The notes below the pieces were generated by a model. That model ran no database searches and had not been told where the DNA came from. It was given only the letters and a program-made list of their open reading frames with translations. 64,000 bases of DNA from Phaseolus vulgaris (taxonomy: Eukaryota > Streptophyta > Magnoliopsida > Fabales > Fabaceae): the NCBI RefSeq assembly GCF_000499845.2, contig NC_023758.2, forward strand, positions 14,664,427-14,728,426, written 5' to 3'. Position numbers and translations under genes: made by a program. Positions within the stretch are counted from its first letter, which is position 1. Each line of letters opens with the position of its first letter. Positions 9,145-19,736 of the stretch are shown piece after piece.

Positions 9145-11122
9145 TGATATGAGTTGATTTTTTTTATATGTTTTCATTTATGGTGACACTTTTACTTAAG
9201 ATTAGGATTTTTAACAATTAATGGTGAGGACCTAAGGAAGATTCCCACTGGACACGTACTTAACCAAGTGGTTAAGTAAGTGTAAAGGTGCACTTCACAG
9301 AGACAAAGATGAAAAACAAGATATGGTGAGAATGAGATGCAATTGAGGAATTGAAAATGGGCACAAGTTAACATCAATGGCGGTCATGGCCTCCCAAATG
9401 ATGCAACATACTCATGATTATGAGTGAAACCCAAGAGCAACAAAGAAGAGAAACTAAGAGACAAACACATAAAATGGAATGAAGAAATGGAATGAGAAAA
9501 CTTATGATGGTGGGTGAGAAATGTCACGCCACTTGGAGGGTGATGTGCTCCAAGATGAGTGTGTTGGCCGCCACTTGAGAGCTTCCCAATCACTCAAGAT
9601 AAGACCTGAACCTAAGAGGACATATACCTCACTAAGAGCTCACACAATTTGTGTAGAGTTTCTTTACTTCATCCAAATTCAACATGTAAAATACAATAAG
9701 GGAGGCCTCCTATTTATAGGTGCAGGAGCCTTGGAGAACAAGAAGCCAGGGTGGGATGGGAAACACTAAAAAAGGGGCAGCCTTATGATGGAGATCAAGC
9801 TCAAGAGGACATGGAGGCCAATCATCAAGCTCAAGAAGAGGTGGAGGCACAAATGGAGGACGCCCATGGTGGTCAAAGTCCACCTCAAAGGATTACAAGA
9901 AGCATGTTCAAAGCTTTGGGAGCTAGAGGACATTTATTTTCTCTTTTTGTAATTTCTTTAGTTGAAGGTGCTTAGAGGGAAACATTAGAAACCTCTTTTG
10001 TTTTAGCATCTTGTAGGTTTTAATTAGGAACTTTAGGGGGGTGTATTAGTAGATAGGTGTATTAGTAGATAGGTGTAGGAGTAAGAATGGGAGGTGCCAT
10101 AGGATGTTTGTTTTAGGCGCCGGTTTCTAGAATAGTTTAGGAGGGAATTTTGAAATGTTTTAGCTTAGTTTTTCAGCACCTTAGGCTATATATAGAGGTG
10201 CTCTCTTTGTAAAATTCAGATTGGAATTAATCTAAGAAAACTCTACTCAAATTTTGAGTGACCTTTGGAGAGCTTTTGGAGCCTTCTTCTCTAGTCTTAT
10301 CTTGATGGATCAATGGAGTCCTCAAGTGGCGGCATCACTCTCATCTAGGAGCATTCCACACTTCTAGTGGCGAGATCATCCATCCTCCTTCCATCTTCAT
10401 GAGCATTCTCTTCTCCTTCCTTTCTTCTTCTTCAATTGTTCATGTTGCTTTGTGTTCTTGAGTTTTTCAGTTTCGGTTTTTCTATTTTCCAGCACTATGT
10501 TCTGTTTTGTTTTTAATTCTGTTCGGTTCATATGTTTAGTTGTTTAATTCTGTTCGGTCATTCCAGCTTTCATTCCCTTTGTTGATTCAATTTGACAATA
10601 TTTGGTTCATCCAAATGAGTTTGGGATTTGGTACTAGTTATTGGTGAGTTCTTGTCTTAGAACAATGATCCAACTCTAAGAAAAGTGCCTCTATATTTTC
10701 CAGCTCAAGGTGATTCCTAAGAATGTCAAGAATCTTGTTCTATGTGGCTATTGGAATCACATCACCTTAGGGTTTGACTAAGTCAAAACCGCACCCTAGG
10801 CTTGTCCTTATAGAAACTAGATCAAATTTCCTTCCTAGAGGGTTAGGAACAAGCTAAAATGATAACTACAGCCCCTATTATGCTAAAGGCACCTTATTCT
10901 AGCCTATCTTTGCTATTTGGACCCATAAAGTGAGCCTAAATTATTTTATCTTTTAAGAAGACCAGAAGGAAGAACAATTGGTATTCCGATTTATGCCCAT
11001 CTCCTCTAGTGAGGTCCATGAGATCCTTGGTGAGGTCTTGAATTGTTCGCTGAGATGATTGCTCACCATGTGCCTTGTCTTTTGCTTCCTTGGTCATATT
11101 CGTAGCTACTTGGTTTGTATCA
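9145..11122 (+). repeat. Solo LTR (TGATRTGAGTTG family), TSD CCTTG, carrying a nested solo LTR
   Basis: Identical 5-bp duplications CCTTG lie at 9140-9144 and 11123-11127. The ends are TGATATGAGTTG...TTTGTATCA. Without the nested LTR and its TSD the unit is about 994 bp, close to the 965-bp relative at 15019-15983; partial relatives are at 62407 and 63222. It is inserted in the tandem array of the minus-strand Tat element. Confidence 0.85.
9786..10764 (+). repeat. CRM-like solo LTR, 979 bp, TSD CCTTA
   Basis: CCTTA flanks it at 9781-9785 and 10765-10769. It begins TGATGGAGATCAAGC and ends GGAATCACATCA, as do the LTRs of element B (29704-37440). The first ~190 bp keep an open frame encoding the same C-terminal pol tail as B (ending SLVEGA, stop at 9975). 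That frame is not an independent gene; it is the U3-encoded end of a gag-pol. Recombination between two LTRs would leave this structure. Confidence 0.9.
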
Positions 11123-11159
11123 CCTTGCCTCCAATCTCACAACTTAACCATAATAAATT

Positions 11160-12075
11160 AAATTGCAGAGCGTCTGTACTCAGGTAGTCGTAATGACATC
11201 GGGCTAGGTCGTCTTACCTGCCAATAGATAATCAATTTACACATAGGGCGCCTACTCTGATAATCTTACCGAGACATGTCATCTTACCTGACAATAGATA
11301 ATCAATTTACACACAAGGCGCCTACTTCGATCATCTTACCGAGAATGATCGTCTTACCTGACAATAGAAAATCAACTTAAATGCAGGGCGCCTACTCAAA
11401 TCATCTTACCGAGAAAGGTCGTCTTATCTGACAATAGATAATCAATTTGCACAAAGGGCGCTTACTCAGATCATCTTATCGAAACAAGGCGCCTACTCGG
11501 ATCATCTTACCGAGGAAGGTCATCTTACCTGACAACAAAAAATCAATTTACACGCAGGGTGCCTACTCGGATCATCTCACCGAGAAAGGTCGTCTTACAT
11601 GATAACATAAAATCAACTTATACGCAGGGCGTCTACTCGGATCATCTTACCAAGACAAGTCGTCTTACCTGACAACCAAAAATTAACTTACACGCAGAGC
11701 ACCTACTCGGATCATCTAACCGAGACAGGTCATCTTACCTGATCATGGATAAACAATTTGGACATAGAGCGTTTGCTCGTATCATCTCACTGAGAAAGGT
11801 CGCTTTACCTTATGCTTGCACACAGAGCGCCTACTCAGATAATCTCTCTGAGATAGGTCGCCTTACCTGATCATGGATAAACAATTCGCACACAGAGTGT
11901 CTACTCAAATAATCTCACCAAGACAGGTTGCCTTACCTGATCATGGATAAATAATTTGCATACAGAGCGCCTGCTCGGATAATCTCATCGAGACAGGTCG
12001 CCTTACCTGATCATGGATAAACAATTCGCACATAGAGCGCCTGCTCGAATAATCTCACTGAGACAGGTCGCCTTA
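11160..12075. repeat. 70-bp tandem array in the Tat 3' UTR
   Basis: About 13 units with a 70-bp period: the GCGCC motif recurs at 11248, 11318, 11388 and 11458, and TCATGGATAA at 11871, 11941 and 12011. Many units hold two short dyads, CTCGG...CCGAG and CAGGT...ACCTG, each enclosing TCTTAC- or CCTTAC-type cores. The left and right halves of the array are distinct subtypes. Arrays of this kind in the 3' UTR of Tat/Ogre elements are known as sources of satellite DNA. Confidence 0.85.
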
Positions 12076-12245
12076 CCTTGTGCTAACTCTAAACAAATAA
12101 ACAAAACTAATGCACCATATTCTGAGAAAAAAATTATCACTACATAACCTCATTAAAAAACCATTTCGAGGGAAGAAAAGCATCACCCAAAACAACATTA
12201 TTATTCAAAAGGAAATAATTAGAGCTAAATACCTTAACTAAAGTA

Positions 12246-12370
12246 AAACTTGAGATTCGCCACGTTCCATGTTCGAGGAATGGCTCCCCTCTCTAGGGTT
12301 TCCAGCCTATACGCTCCATTCCCGAGCACCTTGACTACGTTCTCCTTCGATTCTTCAAACTATTCTCGTA
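12246..12370 (-). pseudogene. Tat integrase C-terminal remnant
   Basis: On the minus strand a short stretch translates to a close match of the pol end at 25650-25740 of the plus-strand Tat element (LGNGAYRLETLE, IPRTWN, FYFS). It ends in the same stop context. Only this tail of integrase remains. Confidence 0.7.
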
Positions 12371-12388
12371 GAACTTTCTTGTCGTCTT

Positions 12389-12580
12389 CTAATCGGCTTT
12401 TATAGTGATTACTCCTCCCTCAGTAGAAGACAGTCTCATCTTCATATGAGTCGTTGAGGCTACTGCTCTCAACCTGTTCAAGGATGCTCGACCTAAAAGC
12501 AAGTTGTAAGTAAAAGACACGTTAAAAACAATATACCTTATGGCAATGGTCCTAGCCACGTTTTCATCACCGAAGGTCAT
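12389..12580 (-). pseudogene. Tat protease-region remnant
   Basis: The 63-codon fragment contains YNLLLGRASLNRLRAVAST, corresponding to the protease region of the plus-strand Tat element (YNILLGTPTLNRLRAVAST at 22199-22258). It is joined directly to gag and integrase remnants, so gag 3' sequence and RT to INT were deleted. Confidence 0.7.
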
Positions 12581-12586
12581 CCTCAG

Positions 12587-12796
12587 CTAAACATACCCTT
12601 GTACTTCTACTTGATCTCCCGCGAAGCCGACCAAACACCCATCGTATGGCGTCAACTGGTCCGCCTTGGCTTTTTCATTCACTTCTTGGAGGGCTCTCAC
12701 GGTCTCCACGAGCTGCTGTAAGGCGGGGGCATCGCTTCCTTCAGATCCCAGCGGTGCTTGCCTCGTGTTCCTCATAACATCAGAAAACTCAAACAC
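12587..12796 (-). pseudogene. Tat gag N-terminal remnant
   Basis: This short minus-strand frame begins next to the PBS and contains QQLVETVRALQEV, comparable to QQIMETMQAFQET in the gag of the plus-strand Tat copy. It ends after about 69 codons. Position (PBS then gag start) and similarity support the call. Confidence 0.6.
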
Positions 12797-12822
12797 AATT
12801 GTGGATGAGATCAGGTTTTATT

Positions 12823-12842
12823 GTGCCCCACGGTGGGCGCCA
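12823..12842 (-). promoter_or_regulatory. Tat primer binding site
   Basis: On the minus strand the sequence is TGGCGCCCACCGTGGGGCAC, starting 2 nt after the LTR end. It matches the site at 20657 of the plus-strand Tat element exactly over the core, which fixes the orientation of this deleted element. Confidence 0.85.
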
Positions 12843-12844
12843 AA

Positions 12845-13254
12845 TGTTCTCGCCAATTGACTTTCTCGCTTGTTGACCTTGGTGACAAGCTCTAACTCTA
12901 ACGTGTATTAACTAATATATAACTAACTTGCATATTATCAGAAGTGATAAAATATCTCTTTATCTTCATAATAATATAATAACAGATTTAAACAGTAACA
13001 ATTATATCTTTCATCTTCAGAATAATATCACAACAGATAAAATATATATAACTAACTTGCATATTATCACAAGAGATAAAATATTTCTTGATCTTTAGAA
13101 TAATATGATGACAAATTTAAAAAATAACAATTATATCTTTCATCTTCGGAATAATATCACAAAAGATAAAATATCTCTTTATCTTTTATCCTAATAACCT
13201 TTCCTGGGTCGACCCTTACCTAGGCCGAGGTCCCGAGCATTCCTGTCCAGTACA
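12845..13254 (-). repeat. Right (5') LTR of the minus-strand Tat element
   Basis: On the minus strand it begins TGTACTGGACAGG and ends GGCGAGAACA, just before the PBS; about 410 bp. It holds two 129-bp tandem units (12917-13045 and 13046-about 13174), whereas the left LTR shows only one. Confidence 0.8.
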
Positions 13255-14072
13255 TGTATTTTTAGAGTTAGGTTTCTTTTGTGTTGTTTTTCAAAGTTCA
13301 ACTGTTATCTTGATTTCATTATGTTTCTATTCAATTTGTAATTGATGTTCTTTTCCAAATTTGAATTCAAATTATGAAACATGTGCATTGTATGTGTGGG
13401 CAGTTATAAATTCAAAATTTGAATGTATATTACGTAAGAAAAAGGTGCCTACTCAAAGAAAAATATAAAAAAAGAAAGTTTGAAACAAAACAAAAAGAAA
13501 AGAAAGAAAAACAAAAGCCAAATGGAGTAGGCAACGAGCATATCATGAATCGGATCACACCTATGCTTGACTTGGAGTAATTCTTGGACCGAAATAATGT
13601 GGATTTGAATTTATTTGGACCATACAGTATTCGGTCTACACTCGACATACATACGGCCAAACAAGATTAAACTTAATGTTGGATTAAAAAGGAACAAAAT
13701 AAAACATCTACACATTTCTTATTCTAGTTTATTTTTGTTTTTTGTATAACATTGTAGTTCTTATCTTTAGGTAACTCTCTTGTGTGCCTACCTTCTTGTT
13801 TGCCTTATTTTCTTGCTTGTCTAAATTTCTTGATAATCCTCTTGTCTTGGCTAATCTCCAATCTCTTGAGTTGCGCTTTTCAAATTACTTTTTTTTGTTT
13901 TACTATTTCTTGACCTCTCTTGAAGTTGACTAAAATTCTTGGTGGAATTGCTTTGTTTGATTGTTAAACTAACTTGACTAAGTAGCATCTTAAGATAAGG
14001 AGGAGACATTCCAAGGATGAACACCCTAAAGAGAGACAACAAGCGCAAAGGAAATTAGAGAGGAGAACACTA
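13255..14072. other. AT-rich non-coding stretch
   Basis: No credible gene. The part from about 13760 contains TTGTGTGCCTAC- and TCTTGCTTGTC-like blocks reminiscent of the 5' leaders of the CRM-like elements at 31620-31900. It may be a decayed retroelement leader. Confidence 0.4.
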
Positions 14073-14077
14073 GAGAG

Positions 14078-14858
14078 TGTACCGTCCCGTCCCCAGGCGT
14101 TTACCAAAAGTCAAAGTCAATGCAAAGTAAGACGTAGATCGCCAAGGTAAGACATCGCCCTAAATTTGGGTGGAGGCGCTATGGGACCCTCCGCACAGAG
14201 TAAGCGATCGGGTCAAAGGGGCACGTGACAAGGCCCACGTGCTCATTAAAGAGCTCCAAAGAAAGGCTGCATGCATGACACGTGGTCAATTAGGGCACCC
14301 ACGAAGCATGTTGGCACGAGAGATACGACGCTCAAGTTAGAACCCAAGCGGCCACAAGGTTAATCATTGCACTCCAGATAAGGAAAGTCCATGTGCCAGA
14401 TACGCTCAGATCCTAGGAATAGCGGCGCAAGGGCCTTCTCCAAGGAACCCTAGATAAGAGCAGCAGCGCAAAGGTAAACCCTAGTTTTCATTTGTATAAA
14501 GGGCACGAAGAGCCCTAGTAAGGTACGCTACACAGTTTTACATGCTTTAACCTAGTTCTCATAAAGTTACGCAGAACACTAAACCCTAGTTGTTCTTGAC
14601 GACACACCCACTGTGAGCACAAGGCAATTAGGGCAACACAACTTTAGTCACATAGTTTCAGTCACTGAGATTATCATACAGTTTTCAGTCACATTGGTGT
14701 TTCTCGCTAGCTGACTTGATCGTCGGAGTGCAAACGGCCGCCAGGGCGCCCCTTTGTTCTTCTTTTTTCAGGTACTCATAGACAAGGCAGAACGAAGGTG
14801 CCCTAGCTCGTGAGGACAAGCCACGCATAAAGACGACCCAGGTCAACCGGCCAGAATA
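14078..14858 (+). repeat. Tat-type solo LTR, 781 bp, TSD GAGAG
   Basis: GAGAG lies at 14073-14077 and 14859-14863. It begins TGTACCGTCCCG, like the Tat LTR start TGTACCGACC at 19737. It has the same 3' landmarks (TGACTTGATCGTCGGAGTGCAAACGG near 14710) and a GGTCAACCGGCC-type end. No internal region adjoins, so it is a solo LTR. Confidence 0.85.
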
Positions 14859-15018
14859 GAGAGAATAAAACTTGAAGAGTTGTTCATTTGTTATATTTCT
14901 ATTTCTTGTAAACGACCATTGTTAAGTTTAGGTGTCTTGGAAAATTCTTTGGTGTTCTTACATCTTCTAAAAAGTTTTTTTTTTTTAATTACATGTTAGA
15001 TAAAACGATCAGACGATG

Positions 15019-15983
15019 TGATGTGAGTTGATTTTATGATTGTTCATTTGATTAGTGACACTTTACTTAGATTTAGATTTTAGAACAAATATTGGTGAGA
15101 AGCCTAAGGAAACCCATTGGACATTAACTTAACAAATTTTAAGTAGATGTGAAGGTTCCTCTCTATAAGGCCAAAAGAAAAAACACAATTAATGATGAAG
15201 ATGAATGACAAATATATGTGCGAAATTTAATCAGACACAAGATGTGCAAGACATGAACCGAATTGAAACAAGAACACAAGCACAAGACATATTTTGGAAT
15301 TGAAATAGGAATGGAAATGGAATGGAAAAGAGATGAGTGAAAGGAAACTTAGGAGATATGGAGTTGTGAAGGAGCACGCCACTTGGATGGTGAATTGAAT
15401 CCAAGATAAGTGTAGATGCCGCCACTTGAGAGCTCACAACACTCACAAGATAAGACCAATTTAGGAGGAGAATCTCTCACTCACAATTCTAACACAATTT
15501 GTGTATAGTAACTTTACTCTTCATTCAACATATCAATACATGAGGCAGGCCTCCCTATTTATAGATTTAGGAGCCTTGGAAAAGAAGAAAATAGGGTAGA
15601 ATGGGAAAAGGGAAAAAAGTGGGCAGCCATAGGGTTTGACTAAGTCAATCCCGTATTCTAGTTTTATCCTTCTAAAAACTAGGTCAAAATGCCTTCAAAT
15701 GGGTTAGGAACAAGATAGAATGCTACCCACACCCCCTACTATACTAAAGGCACTTTATTCTAGCTTATTTCTACTATTTGGACCCCTCATTTTAGCCCAA
15801 TTTACTTACAACATTTTCTAAATATTTAAGAAGACTAGTAGGAAGAACTTCAAGTGCTATGGACCTTGTCCATTCCTCCTACTGATGAGGTCTTCCTTTG
15901 ATTGTTGAGATGACCCTTCATAGTTTGGATCCTTGGTCATCTTCTTGTGGACTTGGTTTTGGGATCTCTGTGGGTTGGTATCA
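15019..15983 (+). repeat. Solo LTR (TGATGTGAGTTG family), 965 bp
   Basis: It begins TGATGTGAGTTG and ends GTTGGTATCA. The flanks are CGATG (15014-15018) and TGATG (15984-15988), a 5-bp duplication with one C/T difference. It is homologous over its length to 9145-11122, including the GGTTTGACTAAGTCAA block at about 15634. Confidence 0.75.
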
Positions 15984-16317
15984 TGATGAGTGTGTCTTGA
16001 AGATTCATAAGTGCCAACAAGTTTAACCTTAGGATACATCTAGTTTAAATGTGTGCCTTTAAATTCTAACTTTTTGAGTTTTCTATTAGTTTTATTAGGA
16101 AAATTCTTTCTTTTGTTTTAAGTGTTTTCCATTAGAATAAAGTTTTTGAAGTGTTTGGATGAGATATGGCTAGGAAAGACTTTGTACTTAAGTGATCCAC
16201 CTCTCTTTCCTCAAAACTTACCTTTTGGGCTATGCTTATTTTTCTTTGTGAAAAACCTTATAATATAAAACTTAAAATGTCAAGACATACTTCTCAACTC
16301 AGTAGGAGTGACTCAAT
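15984..16317. other. Non-coding stretch
   Basis: AT-rich, with no ORF that I can support and no recognised repeat boundary apart from the flanking solo LTRs. TCAAT at 16313-16317 is the TSD of the next LTR. Confidence 0.4.
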
Positions 16318-17470
16318 TGTTAGAATTGATGGCTAGAACAAGAGGGGGCAGGGTGAATTGTTTCTAAAACCTTTTCTGAAATATATGATTAAGAATGAAA
16401 CTTTATCAATCAATCACATATAAACAATTAAGAAGGACAATTAAACAAAGATTAAGAAAATTGTTTCAGTATTTTAATCGGTTAAAAACACGATATAACC
16501 GGCTGTTTATGTTACAGATACAAAAGCAGTTTGTAAGGCACGAATATCAACCAGTTGAAAATACGAAAAAACCTGTTGTTTATGACAACATATCAAACAA
16601 TTATGAAGAGAAGAGATAGTGAGATTTACACACAAGGTTTATACTGGTTCTCTCAATCCTAGAGCTACATCCAGTCCTTAGTCAAACCACTGAGTATTTC
16701 ACTATGTAACCAATCACAAATTACAACAACACACCACAAAGAGGTGACTTTGAATCCCACAAAACCTACTCACCCTCTTTGCACCAGCACACACCTCAAG
16801 CCAGAATCACACTGACTTTACAGGATTTTACAACAACGTTTATAGAATGTAATTTGAACAATTACAAGAAACTAAACAAGGGTAGAAAACACCTGAATTA
16901 CAAAAGACCATAAACCCTATGATCAGTTCTTGAATCACAGCAAAGCCCAAAAGCAATCTTGCTAAACTTGGATAACTTCTTTTCACAAACAATTGGTAAT
17001 CTCTCAAATCAGAGTATAAAACTTCTCTCTTTTTCATATATCAAACATTTGAAGGAAAACTATATTTATAACCTTTGAAAAACTGCCGTTAAAGGTAAAT
17101 TTGAACAACTGAATCAGTTAAAACAGGTTTTCAAAATACTGTTATGAAAACTTACTTTTAATCGGTTGAAGCCACGATTTAACTGGTTGAATGGTTTCAG
17201 CAGTTACACAACTGATTCAAAAAACATTTTCAAAAACTCCTTTGCCAGCTAAGTGACAAACAACCGATTGTCTCGAAATTTTAATCGGTTGTTTTTCCTT
17301 TTGCATGGAAAAACACTTTAATCTTTAAAACAAATTGAAATAAGCTTTGTTTGAGAATCAAGACTGATTTTTACATAAATTCTAAACACTCTAAACTATA
17401 CCCAAACCAAAAGCAGTAAGGCTTCAAGCTTCATCTTGGATTTGAAACATCAAAGTTCCCATTCTCAACA
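16318..17470 (-). repeat. SIRE-like solo LTR, 1153 bp, TSD TCAAT
   Basis: TCAAT lies at 16313-16317 and 17471-17475. On the minus strand it runs from TGTTGAGAATGGG to AATTCTAACA. It shares the AACCGGTTGTTT-type motifs, the ACTGGTTC...CATCCAGTCC block and overall layout with 7587-8802. Confidence 0.8.
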
Positions 17471-17475
17471 TCAAT

Positions 17476-17763
17476 TTCATCTCAATATTTTTTAAAACAA
17501 ATTTCTACAAAACTTCAGTCACTTCATTGTGAAGGCAAATTCTAAAGAAAAAGAAAGAATTGAAAGATAAGTTCATCTGGTCATACTTAGAAGGAGTTAA
17601 GACATTTAAGGCCAAAAAATGAGATATTGCAAGAAAAACTTAAAAGAGGTAGTTCTAATAAGAGTTATAGGTCGGGACACACCTAGTCTTACTCCATAAT
17701 AACCCTCTAATGGTGGACTTCCTTAGAGAGAGAGAGAGATAACTCCATAATAACCCTCTAATT
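17476..17763. other. Non-coding spacer with a short duplication
   Basis: No gene seen. A 20-bp block ACTCCATAATAACCCTCTAA occurs at about 17692 and again at about 17742, separated by a GA-rich stretch. Confidence 0.45.
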
Positions 17764-18972
17764 TTGTATTGGAATGATCTTACGAGTGCATTGAGGCGTC
17801 ACCACATCCCTTCCCTCAATCTTGAAATAAGAGACAAAATGGAACTTTTTCCCTACAAAAATTTGAATGACTTGGTCTTACTTTGTATAGTTGAAAAGAA
17901 AAATTTAAGAAAAAAGTCAAGTTGGAAAGAAATTTCACACTCTGTACCTTATTACAATAAGGAGTCCAAGAGGGAGGGAGGAAACCTAAAAGAAAAATCT
18001 AGAGATACACTCTCTAAAGACCTAGCGAGAGGAAAAGACAGGGTAGAGCATACATCACACACTTGCACTAGGGACATTCAATGCTTTAAATGTCTTGGTA
18101 GAGATCACATCATGTTCCAATGCCCCAAAAGAAAAGTCATGAACTTCAAGGGTAAGGACATATATAGCATCCAGGATGAAACATCAAGTGAGAGTGAAGA
18201 CTCTGAGAGAGAAAACAGTGAGTATGCATATCCATGTGAGGGGTATCTACTCATGATCCAACGAACCATGAACAATCATCCTAATCATCAACTTGAATCA
18301 CAAAGAGAGAATATTTTTCATACATGGTGTAAACTTGTGCTCTCATTGTTGATAGTGGGACGTGTTATAATTGTTGCAGTACTAGGTTAGTTGAAAAATT
18401 GAATCTTACTGCCACTGCCTCCAAATCTTACAAACTTAGTTGGTTGAATCAAGAAGGGGATTGGATTGGAAATCAGTAGATTCAGGTCAAGCTATATGTG
18501 GGAAACTATGAAGATAAGGTTTTATATAAGGTAGTGCCCTTAGAAGCTTGTCATGTTTTATTAGGAAGATCGTGACAATTTGATAAGAAAATCATGCATA
18601 TCAATCTTACCAACGAAATTACCTTCACCTATAAGGATAGGAAGTTTGTACTTCATCCTTTGACACCTTCCCAGATGTTGGAGGATCAAATACTAATGAA
18701 TCAAAAAAGGAGAAATGAAAACAAGACCCCAAAAACCAAAAATAATGCTTAAGGATGCATTCGAGGTATGGGAGATTGGTGTTCCTTCCCACAAGATCAT
18801 TCAAATGGAGAATCATTTGTTGAAAAAAGAAATTATAAGAGTTCTCTTATTTAAACAACCTTTAAACCTCCTTCTTTGTAAAGGAGCACTTACGTGCTCT
18901 TCCATTTCCTTTGAATCCAGGATTCTACATTATTTTGTACAAAACCTTTTAAAAGAATTTGATGATGAGTAG
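17764..18972 (+). pseudogene. Gypsy gag/protease pseudogene
   Basis: A 208-codon frame at 17764-18390 contains the gag C-terminal half and a CCHC zinc knuckle (CFKCLGRDHIMFQC). It then enters a protease region: QRENIFHT is shared with elements A and B, and the counterpart of their catalytic DGGSC site is reached only after a frameshift near 18340. The protease continues to about 18700 with stops (for example TAG at 18478 and TGA at 18573). A further frame to 18972 resembles the linker between protease and RT. RT itself is absent. This is a chromovirus-type relative of the CRM-like elements, much older. Confidence 0.7.
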
Positions 18973-19082
18973 ACAAAACCAGTCCCTTTCCTCAAATATC
19001 ATTCTCTTTCTCCCTTTGTATTGTATTCAATGTATTTTTTAGTTTGTTTTTCAATTTAGTTTTTAACATTTTCATGAAACTT

Positions 19083-19296
19083 CTTGATAAACTCGACTTT
19101 AGAAATTCCCTCTTTGTGGATCAAAGAAGTGGTATTTGGAAGTGGTAGTAAATCAAGATGTGTGCGAGGATTAAATTCATAAACAACCGCAAAAGGAGAA
19201 AGAGTAGTAGTCTTTTGGACTACTCGATTATAAGCAAATTCTACTTGAGGAAGATACTCATCCCATGACTTCTAGTTGTCTTTTAAGAGTGCCCTT
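19083..19296 (-). pseudogene. Gypsy integrase fragment, minus strand
   Basis: The minus-strand translation gives VEFAYNRVV and FAVVYEFNP, matching the integrase end of element B ([18 protein letters not shown]), with at least one stop. It is oriented opposite to the gag/protease remnant next to it, so the two do not form one simple element. Confidence 0.7.
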
Positions 19297-19736
19297 TGTT
19301 AGAATGAAAGGCCTTAAACAAGAGGGAGTGAAATATTTTGGAAAATACTGGACAAGAATGAAGATTAATGCAGAATCACAAGAAGCAATCAGATCAGCCA
19401 GAAAATTCATCAGTTGTTTATGCGAATCAATCAATTGTTTTTGTCATTAGCTTACCAAAACACAAATCAAATAGTTTTAAAGCAGTAAGGGATAGAAAGA
19501 TTCACACACAAAGTTTATACTGCTTCACTCTCAACCTAAGCTACATCTAGTCCCCAGAAACCCCTAGGTATTCCACTAAGTAATCACCCACAGATTACAC
19601 AACATAAACACCAAAGAGGTGATCTTGAACCCTTCAAGAACACTCACCCTTTTTGAAACACAAACACCACAAGTCAGAACACCCTCTGACTGTAGACACA
19701 AGTACCTTTCAAGTTTAAAAAATATGAAATGAAATA
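19297..19736 (-). repeat. SIRE-like 3' LTR, terminal part (split by the Tat element)
   Basis: The plus strand begins TGTTAGAATGAAAGGCCTTAA, the reverse complement of the LTR end typical of this family. It is interrupted at 19737 by the Tat element and resumes at 46616. AAATA at 19732-19736 is the left Tat TSD. Confidence 0.8.

Larger units (their letters stand above)
356..13254 (-). mobile_element. Deleted Tat-type Ty3/gypsy element, minus strand, with nested insertions
   Basis: Read on the minus strand, the element starts with an LTR at 13254 (TGTACTGGAC...). A PBS at 12842-12823 matches that of the Tat element at 20657. Short gag, protease and integrase-tail remnants follow, then a 3' UTR with a 70-bp tandem array, then the second LTR beginning at 7412 (TGTACTTGAC...). 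RT, RNase H and most of integrase are missing, so it is an internal-deletion derivative that could move only in trans. Later insertions are the LINE at 450-7343 in the left LTR, the SIRE-like solo LTR 7587-8802, and solo LTR 9145-11122 carrying solo LTR 9786-10764. The far end of the left LTR is outside the window or disrupted by the LTR piece at 1-355. Confidence 0.75.

Noticed and set aside
9751..9975. Apparent small gene ending SLVEGA
   Set aside because: It is the U3-encoded Pol tail in a solo LTR, without upstream pol.
11160..12075. CRISPR-like regular repeats
   Set aside because: No unique spacers, and units are contiguous with a 70-bp period; this is a plant retroelement tandem array.
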